64,000 bases of DNA from Hofstenia miamia. Taxonomy: Eukaryota; Xenacoelomorpha; Acoela; Hofsteniidae. Every line of letters begins with the position of its first letter. The first letter of the stretch is position 1. The translations under genes were made by a program, and so were the position numbers. This document shows, piece after piece, positions 34,043 to 46,065 of this stretch. Under the pieces are notes generated by a model, which saw only the letters and a list, made by a program, of their open reading frames with translations, searched no databases and was not told the origin of the DNA. The DNA is taken from assembly GCA_900660155.1 (NCBI GenBank), contig CABFPE010000505.1:88344-152343 (forward strand), written 5' to 3'.

Positions 34043-34989
34043 NTTGATGATGAATGAATTTTACTGGATTTACTTTGTTATATTGTCAGGTTATTTTATG
34101 TAATAAATGGAAAGCTAAATGGTCAAGCACAAGGGTAACCTTTTAGTGGTCACTGAATTCATTTAACAGAATTCTGGAGCAGCCTCACAAACAGCCTTTC
34201 AAAAGAGCAGTGAGGCTAGTAGTCAGGATTTCCTGTAGTGCTTTGTAGGTTAGGAATAGGAATAGGAGCTTTTACCCATTGTAGCTTTCCTATCATTCAT
34301 ATCACAAATAGCCTTGGTGTTTATATAAGGTTATTTATTTATTGTCTAACTTTACTCTACAAAGTGTCTGACTTACAACTTAATGAAGTATTGATGTGTT
34401 GGCCAACCTCATTGATTCTTCTCATGTACCTTGATTCAACATGTATTTACTTAAATGTAGGGGTATTATATGAAAGGCATGATAATAAGCTATTGCATCC
34501 AGGTTGCTTTATTCTCATTTATCCACATAGTAATAATAACAAGAACAATCAATGCAATAAATTAGTAGTTCACCACACACACATTATCACTGAGACATCA
34601 TTCCATGCGCTGAGAGACTCACCAATGGTTTCCAATGTAATGTCCAAGTAAACTGGAGCTGTTACCAAAGAAGATAGCCTCTCTTGAGCATCGCTTGGCA
34701 TTGGGTTTTGACCCTTTACCATCCACCTTCTTCAACCTAAACAATAGCAAAAGTTACTTACCTCCCACAGAACACTATGGTGTAAAATTAATTAAGTTAA
34801 TACATACTGCAAGTGTTAGGTTGAGAACTGTTTCAGAATCTGTCATACCTAATTCATTGCCCAAACAATTAGAAACTGTTAAGCAAATTCAATAATTAAG
34901 TAAAAAAAGGGTTGGCAAGATTCTACACTCTTCCATCATTTTGTATCACCAAATCAGTCACAATTCCATGATATGCACTGCCTTTGTTC

Positions 34990-35725
34990 TAAATGTATAA
35001 TAATTTAGTTAGTTAAAGGAATTATTAAGTCTAAATAATTCTAGTCAGTCAGTTGCAGCAAATAAACAAAATTGATTAAAACAATTTGAGTTCTAATAAT
35101 AATTCAACACTTGTAATTTGCATTGCTAGTTAGAAAAATAAGAAATTAAACAAAAAAAGTCATTTCACTCACATGCAAAAAATAGGTGCATGGTATTTAA
35201 AAGTTAGAAAAATACAAGTAAAATTTTACCTAGCAAAAATAATGTCTATAATAAATTTGCATTGCTAATTAAAAAAAAGAAATTAAACAAAATATTTCCA
35301 TTCACTCAGTTGTAGGTTATACAAAAGTGATTAAAACAATTTAAGTTTTAATAATTCAACATTTATAATTTAGTTGATAGTTAAAACCATTATGTATAAA
35401 TATATCCATTCAGTCAATTGCAAGTTAATCAAAATAAAATTAAACAAACTATTCAACATAGCAAAACTCAATTTAGCTTTAATCAAAAAGCATGTACATA
35501 TAAAAGACATATACTAAATGTAAATAGACCTCTAAACCAAAAACATATATAATTTAGCTTAAACATGCACAATGTAAAGTTATAATACATCAATGAATAT
35601 AGCTGGATAAACCATTAATGCATACATTCATTTATTCCAAAAAAACATGTACACTGGAAAGTGAAATATTACATCAATGTGTATAACCAAATAAAACAAT
35701 ACCTCATATAAAATTGTTTAAATCA
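34990..35725 (+). repeat. Polinton A inverted-repeat arm, left
   Basis: Pairs in reverse complement with 41.6-42.3 kb. Shared landmarks include TCTAAATAATTCTAGTCAGTCA, reported here as two shorter overlapping pieces (TCTAAATAATTC and CTAGTCAGTCA). Others are AAAACAATTTGAGTTCTAAT, TAATTTAGTTGATAGTTAAA, GGATAAACCATTAATGCAT and ATTCCAAAAAAACATGTACA. Within the arm a sub-repeat around AATTCAACA and AGTCAATTGCA occurs several times. Confidence 0.75.
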
Positions 35726-36363
35726 AAACATATGATGGAAATAGAGATAATACAAAAAATGTATATAGGCACATAAAACAATACCCTATATAAAATTGTT
35801 TAAAAGAATATAACTTCCCCATTATTCTCTGTAGTGTTGCATTTCTTACCCAAGGTCTGTTTAAATAGCTTCAAAAGCAGTGAGTTGATTACACACAAAT
35901 TGATCTTTTAACATTAAAAGTCTTTTAACACAAGGCCATATCACTCATCTTACATTTTGAATTTAAAAGCAAAATATATTTTATTTAGCCACATAACATG
36001 AAAATTAGAACTAAGGGAATGGTGGAGTTATATAAACTTTTTGAAAACAACACATTAATTTATAAAAATAATATTTCTTTTCATTTATTTTGGTTATTTG
36101 TAGTAAATTTCTTTTTTCAAGCAAACAATTTTATTTTATAAGCTCAATATTTTATTTGGAAATTAGTTCCATGACTTTTGACCAAAATTACTTACTTGTA
36201 AAATATATCAAACACAATTTTGTTATTGAAAATTTTGCAGTGTTAAAATACATGTTCTCTCTCTCTCAGCATCAAATAAGTTAGCCAATGTGATGGATTT
36301 AAAAGAAAAATAGAGCTTCTTTTACATTTTATATTTGGTAATGTTCTTTATTTGTAATTTATT

Positions 36364-37660
36364 TTATTTACACAATATATCAATAATAGATGTTGCATTT
36401 TCCTTAACAAATCCAGGAAAAAATTCCCCCAAAACAGTAACTTCCATCAATTCAGTTAGCACATTTTTAAAATCCAGTCTTAAACATATATTCACACCAC
36501 TCAATTCAGGATACAAAACCTCATTGTTGGCCTCTGCAATGTTAGTGAGATCAAAAACCATAATTGCATGCTTGTTATATTGCATGTAGGGTATTCCAAA
36601 GCCATCATTATTTATCCCCAGAGCTTTTATTGATTCATAATATGCCTGTACATAGTTGTCATCTCAAACTAACATGGGGGTGTATTCAATATTTGATCCT
36701 CCACAGGTTATAATAACTTGCTGGAGTCCATAAATTTATATGAAAACAGATTTGTAAGCATTGTGCCTGTAAACTCTTGATTGGAACAATTGCCAATGTG
36801 ATTCTTCTAATGGGTTCATTAGAAAAACATTTTCTCTATTAAGCATGTTCTGACCTGCTGAAATTATAAATATATGTGTAAGAATACTTGTAAAGTGGTA
36901 TGTAGGAATAGTTGTCAATAGCATTTTTTCAATTGCCAAATGCACACTTTCTCTAACTCTGAGCTTTCTTAGAGTTAGGAAAGCACCCGCAAATTTCCAT
37001 TTTGTAATCTGCATTCTCATCTGCAATTAAGGAAAAATCGTCTTGTGATCTTAAAATCTTTAGCCAAATATCAACACTGGGTATTAGTAATTTTTCACAT
37101 TGGAAAAAATCAATCGTGAGAGGGCCATAGAAGCTTGCCACCTGGCTTTCCCTGGTTAGTGCTCTACATCTATGCTGACCATCTTTTTCATCACCATCTT
37201 TTATCAGTTTATTGGGTGTTTCTCATAATAATACCCACTTGAAGTTAATGTTGAAGTCTTGTTGGCTGCACATTTGATAGTTCATTAGTGATCATAACTG
37301 TATGTGGCCATACTGCATAACCTGTATGTAGTAAAACACTATTTGCATATAAACTATAATTGCTAAACAAAGAGTGTAAGGCGTTATTTGTTATTATTGT
37401 CTGCATCATCCCAAACTAGATTATCACCATCACTTTTGTGTACAATTTTCACCAAGATGTATATTTTGCAAACCAATATACTCATTTTGCTCTGACCCAA
37501 AATTAAATTCAATGAGTGTTCTATTAAAATCAGAAGTTGGGAAATATTCCTGTGTACTACCTCCATTAAAGTTTACCAACACCTTTCCATGTTCAAAAAT
37601 ATCCAAGCAAGAATGACTGAACATGGTCATGACAGGTATCAAACTAATATCAACTGTCAA
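36364..37660 (-). pseudogene. Polinton minor capsid (penton-like) protein, fossil
   Basis: The encoded stretches follow the Polinton minor capsid pattern. They are a beta-rich start (VLVNFNGGSTQEYFP, then LIEFNFGSEQNEYIGLQNI), then LHSLFSNYSLYANSVLLHTG near 37.33-37.39 kb, and a C-terminal AIMVFDLTNIAEANNEVLYP with ICLRLDFKNVLTELMEVTVL near 36.4-36.58 kb. In living relatives this protein forms the vertices of the particle. Identification is by motif order. Fossil. The end of it is also present at 33,584-34,042 as an assembly duplicate. Confidence 0.65.
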
Positions 37661-37958
37661 TGTGTACAGCTATTTATACCAAAATTCTTAAAAATGTCAG
37701 TTTTCTTTATGACGGGTTTCTATTTCACTTTGTGTGGACTAGGCTTGTTGTTTTTTTGCTCTGGAAACTGTAAATTGCTTAATTCTTCGTTTTGTTTTAA
37801 ATGTTTTTGTTATCCTCCCTTGCTCAGAGAAACCATTACCAGTTTGTTTGTGATTCTGACGTCGTTTATTAAATTGATTCCTGACTGTGTTTTTCACTAC
37901 ATTATCAATTCTTCACTTTAAAAATTTTTCCCATTTTTGCTGAGACTATGTCATTTAA

Positions 37959-38174
37959 CACTAGAAAGATGGTTGCTCCTTGTGATTTTTTTTCATGCAG
38001 CATTTCAAAGCAGAACATTATGTAAAAAATGAAAAAAAAATTATACATGCAAATTCAAATGGATTATCAGTTTATTTGGTGGTGCATATACCTGCTGTTG
38101 TTTTTAATGAATGCATACACAAGTAAACAAAATTCTAATCTGGGTCAATTTTGACACACTTAGACTTTCTAGTG
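37959..38174. mobile_element. piggyBac-type MITE, 216 bp
   Basis: Bounded by TTAA on both sides (37,955-37,958 and 38,175-38,178), the fixed target site of piggyBac transposases. Inverted ends are CACTAGAAAG at the left and CTTTCTAGTG at the right, a perfect 10-bp match. They resemble the CCCTAGAAAG ends of piggyBac elements. A GGGTCAATTTTGACAC stretch near the right end also fits the family. No coding capacity. It lies between the integrase and minor capsid parts of Polinton A, so it inserted after that element. Confidence 0.85.
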
Positions 38175-38449
38175 TTAAACCTGAAATTGATTTATCCAAA
38201 ATCTCATTACCAATATTGCTTAATACATTTTTCAAGGGAGGAATCATTTTCAATGCTAGTGGTATAGCAACCTGACTGAGTGTAGTAATTACTCCAAAGC
38301 CTTTTTAATGAGTTATTGCTGTAGGGTTTCTACCTATCACTTGTTCACTATAATATTGCTCCATACTGAATGATTTCACAATTACACATATAGGTTATTT
38401 ATACTATTCTATTATTGTCCATGATGCTTCCTAATTACTCTAGTCAATG

Positions 38450-39110
38450 CCCATTGGTAGAATTTTCCTTTAATTATTCACTATGATCGTCACTATTTGA
38501 CTTTAGTTCATATGTAATGGGGACCCTGGGAAAAACTTTGTTTATTTTAAATTGTGGTGAGTGGCCTTTTAGAAATGTGTAATTGGATTTTCAAATTCTT
38601 ACCAGATTGCCAATGTGAAACAATGCTGGTTGGTAATGCTTACTACTAACAGTCATTAGTTTTCCAACCAAGTATTGTACATGTATTTCTCTTACAGAAT
38701 CTGGAGACATGCCTTTTGTACGATTTACTCTGCAATTTGTTAAAATTTATCAATATATTTATAACCTTTGCTAAAGTGAAAATAATTGAATAGAATTTCT
38801 TTCAAACTCCTTATTGCTCTTTCCTCCCACACTGTTTTCATGTTTGAATTTGTGCTATACACTGTTATATTATTTCTATTGCAGAAATCATTAAACACTC
38901 CTTTAAATTCTGTTCCCCTATCAACCCAAATCATTTTCACATTATGCCAGTTATCAATTTTTTTAAAAGCAGACAACACATGATTAGCAGTTTCATTATA
39001 CAATGGTTGTACACAAATTTTTTTTGACAAATTGTCATAGCAAACAAGCAAGTACTTTATCCCTCTATTGTAAGATGCTAGACTTTCAACAACTGCCAAA
39101 TCCATAGTCC
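38450..39110 (-). pseudogene. Polinton integrase, fossil
   Basis: Retroviral-type (rve) integrase as used by Polintons. The DDE core shows MDLAVVESLASYNRGIKYLL (first Asp), MIWVDRGTEFKGVF (second Asp) and VWEERAIRSLKEIL (Glu region), near 38.8-39.1 kb. Downstream (38.45-38.69 kb) lies a C-terminal stretch with a YTFLKGHSPQF and VFPRVPITYELK pattern, as in the SH3-like end of Polinton integrases. The enzyme inserts the element and gives 6-bp target duplications. Confidence 0.85.
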
Positions 39111-40065
39111 ATATTTCATTAATGCCAAATGCAATAACATGCTGACATGGGAATTTTCCACATCTGAATTGTGTATAGTGTATGTATCATTTGTAGCAAG
39201 GAATTTCCTACATTTTCCAGAGTGATTTTGGAGAATTTCAATTTAGCTTTGTGATACAACTCATAAGCACCCCAAAACTAGCAGATAATTTTAATGAAGT
39301 GTACAGCACATGCAAGTGTTTATCCATTACAATTAATTCCTAACCATAAGTTCCTTTCTATTTTATAGCCTCATAAACGCGATTATTTTGGGCGGGGATT
39401 GTACCAATGTGTTATAAAATTGTGTACACACATTGGTTCAGTTTTTTGCTTGGTGTTTGCAAGGCATTTTTGAATTCAGTAAATGATAATGAGCCAACAC
39501 TTGTATAAATTGTATCATTGTGTAGGAGAGCACTTGTATTTGAACTGTTTAAAAAGTTTTTTAATTGATCACTGGTTGTGTTATCTTGTTGGCATTGTCG
39601 TTGTTGAGTGGGTGTTTGAACAGTGTTGCATTTTATTCATATATCATTTTGAATGAAGGTGGTTTATTGTTGGGTAGAATAACAATTACTCATTTTTAGC
39701 TGCATACTGTCACTGTCAATACATTGTTCTTGACAGCAATCTGATGTTAATCTACTGTAATTTTCCAGAGAAATAAGCACCATTTCAACTGCTGACATTG
39801 TATGTAATGATTTGAGATTTTAATGCATTTAGATATTGTATATAGTTCATCATAATGAAAGCAATTGAAAAATGCTAGTCCATTTTATGTTCTTAAAATT
39901 GTAATTTTTTTCAACTTTGAATGTTTAAATAGTGTGGTCTCTCCATACTGACGGTATTTTAGAAATGTAGTCTTTTCACCCCCAAGCAGGATAATTCCTT
40001 GTTTAATGTTAAAAATGATCCCATGTACTAAATTTAAAGTTTGATCATCTCCTAGGAGTTGTATC
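39111..40065 (-). pseudogene. Unidentified Polinton A part between ATPase and integrase
   Basis: A minus-strand stretch at 39.89-40.19 kb contains SKIQLLGDDQTLNLVHGI and IILLGGEKTTFLKYRQYGE. The rest (39.2-39.88 kb) is decayed; part may belong to the integrase N-terminus. I recognise no family. Confidence 0.35.
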
Positions 40066-40690
40066 TTAGACTTTCTTGAGCATCCTATTAGGAATTTGTA
40101 AATAACACATTCTTGAATCAGTTCCATAGAAAATTTGTCTAAGTTCAAGGTTTGTTGAAAGACATAATTCATTTGGAATGGCCTGGGCAAAATTTATAAA
40201 CAAGTAACCATATGGTTTGCTAACAGTCTTTTTATATGCAGCCAACAATTTGCACATAATTCCCATCTGAGTTCCTAAAATTCTAATCTGCACTCTATCA
40301 CACAATGAATTAAACAAAAATATTCCAGAAGCATGTTCTGAATTAGACATGAGTAACATCCCTTTGAAAAAACTGAATGGGTGATTAACACAATACACAA
40401 TTTATGTGTCTTCCAGCTATAACAAGGTTAGCAAGTGCCTCTGATTGTAGCACAGTTTCACCCATACATCAAATATTATTAACGAGTTTTGAACACTGTG
40501 TTCATTTAGTAAACTGCCTGAAAATTCCTCTAAAAAATCCACAGGCTTCATTTTTGTTTTAAATTTGTTATAAATATTACTTTGGAAGTGATGATAAAAA
40601 AATTGCTTTGGAATATCTATCAAAAGCTTGTTTCTCCTGAATTTGATGGACCACTGAAAATTAAAAACATCTGAGTGTTTCACGAAGGAA
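40066..40690 (-). pseudogene. Polinton packaging ATPase, C-terminal half (fossil)
   Basis: Shows a Walker B-like SLIIFDVWVKL near 40.43-40.47 kb. A LLAAYKKTVSKPYGYLFINF and AIPNELCLSTN stretch follows near 40.15-40.25 kb. The KPYGYLxI(D/N) pattern followed by a short RxRTN-like segment is the usual C-terminal part of the A32/FtsK-HerA-type ATPase that packs DNA in Polintons. The Walker A half was not seen upstream. Confidence 0.55.
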
Positions 40691-41600
40691 CAACATTGAA
40701 TGTAGGCATGGTTTCTTTATAATGAGAATACTAAAAAGTTTACATTAACTTATATATTTTTTAAAAAACCAAATATTTTGTTTCAAAATAATTCACGTAT
40801 ATATTGCATGTATTAAATTAAGTGTAATGTGTGCTAGATTTGTATGTTTTCTCAAGTATTTTATTAGTAAAAAGGAATTATTACACAGTTTAGAATGTAG
40901 TGTTTTTGAATTGGGGAGAATTGAAGTTATCATATGATACTTTACAAAAAAACTGGTGTAAATTGTCAACTAATTTTGTTAGCACACTAGAGAGGGAGGC
41001 AATGGCTTTTTGAACTGGGGAATTTGAGTGTATTTTGATTTAATGTTAAAAGATTTGTCACTAATCAACTATCTGCTTCAACACTACTTTAAAAAGCAGG
41101 ACAAACTAGACTGCAGGTTTCAAATACATCTGTACACAAAATAACAGGATATGTTATATATGCTTTCCATATTTTATTTTCAACATCTAAATGCATTGAT
41201 GTATTATTGGTCTTTTCCATTGTACATGTTTGGTATGGCTTTGTGCATTTTTACATTTTAGTATTTTCTCTTTCCAACATACATACTTTTTGATTTAAAC
41301 TAAATTGATTTTTGCTATGTTGAATATTTTGTTTAATCACATGCACTCTTAATTTAGTACTTTTATAACTAGTAGCTTACTGAAATTATAATTTATACAC
41401 ATTAATTTTCACTTTGTTGTGTAATTTGATGGTATTTACCAAAGAACATGAATTAAATTTTTCCAAGTCTGTAAAGTTTGTTATGGTTGGGTGATTTTAT
41501 AGAGATTGTTTTTGCTATGTATAATATTACTTTGTATGTGAGCTTAGCTAACCATTTCCAAAATGGATTTCCACAAAGAAGAACTGGGTACATTGTATAC
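40691..41600. other. AT-rich interior next to the right arm of Polinton A
   Basis: No coding pattern seen. The part at 41.16-41.34 kb repeats sequence also found in the arm at 41.77-41.84 kb (ACTTTTTGATTTAAACTAAA and neighbours), so arm sequence has been partly duplicated inward. Confidence 0.5.
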
Positions 41601-42300
41601 TTTTAAACAATTTTATATGTGGTATTGTTTTATTTGGTTATACACATTGATGAAATATTTCACTTCCCAGTGTACATGTTTTTTTGGAATAAACAAATTT
41701 ATGCATTAATGGTTTATCTGGCTATATTCTTTGATGTATTATCACCTTACATCATGCATTAAGTATTTGTCTTTCCTATGAACATGCTTTTTGATTAAAA
41801 CTAAATTGAGTTTTATTATGTTGAATAATTTGTTTAATCATATTTTGATTAACTTGCAATTGACTGAATGGAAATATTTATACATAATAGTTTTTAACTA
41901 TCAACTAAATTATAAATGTTGAATTATTAAAACTCAAATTGTTTTAATCACTTTTGTATAAACTGCAACTGACTGAATGGAATTATTTTGCTCAATTTCT
42001 TATTTTTGACTAGCAATGTGAATTTATTATAGACATTATTATTGCTAGGTAAAATTTTACTTGTATTTTTCTAACTTTTAAATACCACACACCTATTTTT
42101 TGTGTGTTAGTGAAATGACTTTTTTGTTTAATTTCCTATTTTTTAACTAGCAATGCAAATTATGAGTGTTAAATTATTATTAGAACTCAAATTGTTTTAA
42201 TTGGTTTTGTTTAATTGCTGCAATTGACTGACTAGAATTATTTAGATGTAATAATTTTTCTATATAACTAAACTTCAAATGTTGAATTATTAGAACTCAA
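41600..42300 (-). repeat. Polinton A inverted-repeat arm, right
   Basis: Reverse-complement partner of 34,990-35,725. It carries the same sub-repeats, for example TGAATTATTAGAACTCAAAT near 42.28 kb and a related copy near 41.93 kb. The outer edge is blurred by these sub-repeats and no 6-bp target duplication could be assigned. Confidence 0.75.
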
Positions 42301-42544
42301 ATTCTTTGTAGACGTTTTGCTTTTGAATTTAATGTGTAGTTCACTAGTAGTAATAAAATATAGGGTTGTGTATATATGGGTTTCTAATAATAATAATCAG
42401 TTTTTAATAACTTTTTACTCTTTTCTATTGATTTTGATAAGAAAAAAAGCGTTTTTTAGAAATTCAGGATTTTAATGGCCAGGGTTAAAAAAACTACGAC
42501 CATACCCATCTAAATAATTATTCGATTATACCCTCATTTCAACT

Positions 42545-43568
42545 ATGTACCAATATGTTTTTGAGCTATTTTTTAATTTTTTACAAAACCTCCCTTTTCC
42601 GGGACACCCCAAATTTTTTGAAGCCACTTGTTTTTCAAAATTTTTACATGAAATTCAGTGCTTCTCCTTTAATTACACCCTATTTCTTAAACAAAACATA
42701 AAACCTGTCAGTTGTCCTAACAAAGGGTTTTTCTTTAATAGCATAACAATTGCCCCTACCCAATCCATATTCATTGTAAAATCGACCATAGCTGTTGTGG
42801 AGGATTGAATGTGTATGACAACATTGAATAGTTCCAAATAAATATTCAAATAGGTTTGTTAAACATCCTTCTCCTGGACCAATCAAACCAATTTCCTGAT
42901 TGAATTTATCTAATATATCATTTATAGATATTTTCTTTTCAAAATTAACCATATAAAGACGTTGGTAAGCTAAACAAGACTTGAGAATTACAGGATTTAA
43001 CTTAGGATAATTAAATTTTTGTATTTTAAAGTTATGTATTACATATTTTGTAACTTCTTTTGGACTTGTTAATTCACATTTCCTTGTTTCATTAAAACAA
43101 CACATTGATTGCACTCCATAAGTTTTTTCATTTTCTCCTGTCTTGGTATTATTACCTGTTTTCAGCATAATTGGTTCACTTACAATTTGAACTCTTTTAC
43201 TCATTACTATATAAGGAAAATGAAGAAAAAAATTTCCAAGTTATATGATTACCCTTAAGAGATTAGAAAAAATTAATTTCANGTCACTTGCAAACAGCCA
43301 AAATGGGCCATTCTTATGTGAAATATCACACCAAATTACACCATTAGATGTAGCTAGTCCAAATAATAATTTATTATACTCTAAACTATATGCAAGTTCT
43401 TGATAAATTTTAATTATATTTGCATGATTTTGCAAGTAGTGCATACCCTTTTGGCATATTCCTCTAAAGAATACTTGTGTACCAATTATCTTATATTGAC
43501 AATGTTGCAAATCAGAATTATAAGTGTTTTTAAATTTGGTATCAAATTCCATTCCTTTAATATTATCA
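42545..43568 (-). pseudogene. Unknown Polinton gene pair, minus-strand copy (fossil)
   Basis: Two adjacent coding-like stretches. The upstream one (43.24-43.55 kb) has YNSDLQHCQYKIIGTQVFFR and AYSLEYNKLLFGLATSNG. The downstream one (42.68-43.2 kb) has MSKRVQIVSEPIML, VQSMCCFNETRKCELTSP, GLIGPGEGCLTNLFEYLFG and YNEYGLGRGNCYAIKEKPF. Both recur on the plus strand at 49.2-50.0 kb, and the tail of the second also at about 3.3 kb. The consistent link to Polinton parts suggests genes of that element, but I recognise no function. One ambiguous base lies at 43,282. Confidence 0.5.
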
Positions 43569-44568
43569 NNNNNNNNNNNNNNNNNNNNNNNNNNNNNNNN
43601 NNNNNNNNNNNNNNNNNNNNNNNNNNNNNNNNNNNNNNNNNNNNNNNNNNNNNNNNNNNNNNNNNNNNNNNNNNNNNNNNNNNNNNNNNNNNNNNNNNNN
43701 NNNNNNNNNNNNNNNNNNNNNNNNNNNNNNNNNNNNNNNNNNNNNNNNNNNNNNNNNNNNNNNNNNNNNNNNNNNNNNNNNNNNNNNNNNNNNNNNNNNN
43801 NNNNNNNNNNNNNNNNNNNNNNNNNNNNNNNNNNNNNNNNNNNNNNNNNNNNNNNNNNNNNNNNNNNNNNNNNNNNNNNNNNNNNNNNNNNNNNNNNNNN
43901 NNNNNNNNNNNNNNNNNNNNNNNNNNNNNNNNNNNNNNNNNNNNNNNNNNNNNNNNNNNNNNNNNNNNNNNNNNNNNNNNNNNNNNNNNNNNNNNNNNNN
44001 NNNNNNNNNNNNNNNNNNNNNNNNNNNNNNNNNNNNNNNNNNNNNNNNNNNNNNNNNNNNNNNNNNNNNNNNNNNNNNNNNNNNNNNNNNNNNNNNNNNN
44101 NNNNNNNNNNNNNNNNNNNNNNNNNNNNNNNNNNNNNNNNNNNNNNNNNNNNNNNNNNNNNNNNNNNNNNNNNNNNNNNNNNNNNNNNNNNNNNNNNNNN
44201 NNNNNNNNNNNNNNNNNNNNNNNNNNNNNNNNNNNNNNNNNNNNNNNNNNNNNNNNNNNNNNNNNNNNNNNNNNNNNNNNNNNNNNNNNNNNNNNNNNNN
44301 NNNNNNNNNNNNNNNNNNNNNNNNNNNNNNNNNNNNNNNNNNNNNNNNNNNNNNNNNNNNNNNNNNNNNNNNNNNNNNNNNNNNNNNNNNNNNNNNNNNN
44401 NNNNNNNNNNNNNNNNNNNNNNNNNNNNNNNNNNNNNNNNNNNNNNNNNNNNNNNNNNNNNNNNNNNNNNNNNNNNNNNNNNNNNNNNNNNNNNNNNNNN
44501 NNNNNNNNNNNNNNNNNNNNNNNNNNNNNNNNNNNNNNNNNNNNNNNNNNNNNNNNNNNNNNNNNNNN
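43569..44568. other. Scaffold gap, 1,000 N
   Basis: Exactly 1,000 N, a conventional placeholder, so the true distance is unknown. Open frames reading through it have no meaning. Confidence 0.99.
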
Positions 44569-44599
44569 AAGCTTATAGAGGAGATATAACTTAAACATT

Positions 44600-45065
44600 G
44601 AATTTCATCTATTGTTCATAACTCACAACAAGGAGTTATTCCTGGTAGATCAATGCTTTTTGCTTTAATGAAGATGACACATAATTGGATACAACAACTA
44701 TGAAAAAGACTCATATTTGCAAGTATTTCTCATCAATTTCAAGAAGGCCTTTGATTTTGTCAGCCAACCAAATTTAATTGCCAAATTATGCAAAATTGGT
44801 GTTTTTATCCTAAAATTCATTGGATATTCTCTTTCCTCTGCAATCAGATGCAGCAGGTAAAACACCCTGATAGAACTTTCTTATAATTTATGCATATAAG
44901 AGCAGGTGTACCACATGGTGCCAAACTAGGTCAATGGCTTTAAATATTGTTTTTAATAGTTTGCTTGCTGATTTTGATAACCTTGTAGATGACACTACAG
45001 TTTGGCACCATTTGCACTTGAGCAGCAATGAGGAAATTAAGCAGCTTATAATAAATCTTTCTCTC
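44600..45065 (+). pseudogene. CR1/jockey-like LINE reverse transcriptase relic
   Basis: Conserved RT blocks appear in order: QQGVIPGRSMLFALMKM (the QxGFxxGRS block), LINFKKAFDFVSQPNLIAKL (the DFxKAFDxV block, with N for D), AGVPHGAKLGQWL (the GVPQGxxLGP block, with H for Q) and LVDDTTVW (the xADDT block, with V for A). The blocks are in different frames with stops between. No endonuclease or 3' tail is seen. A CT-rich tract (45,059-45,080) ends the relic. It sits between the gap and the Polinton major capsid part. Confidence 0.75.
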
Positions 45066-45088
45066 TCTCTCTCTTAATGCATATATAT

Positions 45089-46065
45089 ATGTTAAACTTA
45101 AAATTGTTAAGCTTGATAATACAGGATTTGTAGCAGCAGATAATGTAACAATTATTGGTGATGGTTATTCATTTTTTAACAGAGTATTTGTGGAAAATTA
45201 TAATTCTTCTACAAATCTTACAAATTTTTCAAAAATTGCCCATTTACACAACATTCTAGAGTAATCAGAATCATATTTGAACAATGCACAAAATGCATTC
45301 TTCTACAACAACAAAGATGGTAAAGTAGAACTTCTTAAAGATGGAAATAAAGTAAATGCAATTTCTTATCTAAGGAAAGTTGATTTTTTCAGAGGGCTAA
45401 GACATAGTATCCTACCTGCTGCTTAGGTTCAATTAAACCTTAAATTAGCAAAAGATGACAATGTAATATTTAATGTAACTGGAAGTGGAACACTAATTGT
45501 CACTCAATTGCATGTCTTTATCTCACATTAGCATTCAATCCTAGTGAAGGAAAGATGAATTGAAATAGCTTTATAAATAATAAATGGGTATATTTAAGAA
45601 ACATATTAGCAGAATCTAATCCTATAAATCATCAATCTGGCATATTTAGAATAAATAATTCAATACAAAAACCTAGATATGTTTTAATCTTGACAAGCTC
45701 TGATCAAAGTAGGAATGAACTTAACTTTGATACCTTTAATTCTACTGAAATTTCTTCATGTGGGTTAGAATTAGGAAATGATCATTTCAATGCACAAGTG
45801 GAGGTTCATCCAACTAGTGAGTTTCCAAGACATTTATATAGAAAGACAGTGTTAATGACTTTTCAACAGGTACATTTACAATGCATTCTGATTTTAAGGA
45901 GAAATATGGAATAATTGTATTTGATTTATCTAATCAAAGAGATACATCTTGAAATGCTACCAATGAAATTAGATTTAGATATACTTTGCAAGGTGGTCCT
46001 GCAAGGAACTTCCCTCAAATTTCTTTTAACAGAAAGACAAATTTACCAGTTACAAAAAGCCAAGA
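45089..46065 (+). pseudogene. Polinton major capsid protein, fossil
   Basis: Follows the double jelly-roll major capsid pattern. It shows a start with KLDNTGFVAADNVTIIGDGY, then YLRKVDFFRGLRHSILPAA (the xxPLxxLF-like block), VQLNLKLAKDDNVIFNVTGS, KPRYVLILTSSDQSRNELNF and GLELGNDHFNAQVEVHP. A final part near 45.9-46.05 kb has the YGIIVFDLSNQRD pattern. In the family it forms the icosahedral shell. Assigned from motif order without a search. Confidence 0.65.

Larger units (their letters stand above)
31264..36822. other. Assembly overlap: 2,779 bp repeated across a single N
   Basis: Bases 31,264-34,042 recur at 34,044-36,822 with a constant offset of 2,780. The second copy stops matching exactly where the first copy meets the N at 34,043. 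I noticed one difference (T/C near 34,010/36,790). This is best explained by overlapping contig ends or two haplotypes joined without merging. All features in the first copy, including LTR, TIR arm and capsid parts, are probably artefactual duplicates. Confidence 0.92.
34990..42300 (-). mobile_element. Polinton/Maverick fossil A
   Basis: About 7.3 kb bounded by long, diverged inverted repeats. Minus-strand parts are, in order of transcription, packaging ATPase (40.07-40.69 kb), an unknown part (39.1-40.07 kb), integrase (38.45-39.11 kb) and minor capsid protein (36.36-37.66 kb). No polymerase, protease or major capsid lies between these arms. The element is broken in many places (of the order of ten) and shortened relative to the usual 15-20 kb. 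A piggyBac-type MITE sits inside it. Arm divergence suggests considerable age. Confidence 0.8.

Noticed and set aside
43282-43282. Third overlap join at a single N
   Set aside because: Unlike 13,450 and 34,043, the sequence after this N does not repeat what precedes it, and the surrounding coding pattern continues; it looks like one ambiguous base.
43400-44598. Very long open frames on both strands
   Set aside because: They run through a 1,000-N gap; the absence of stops is due to unknown bases.
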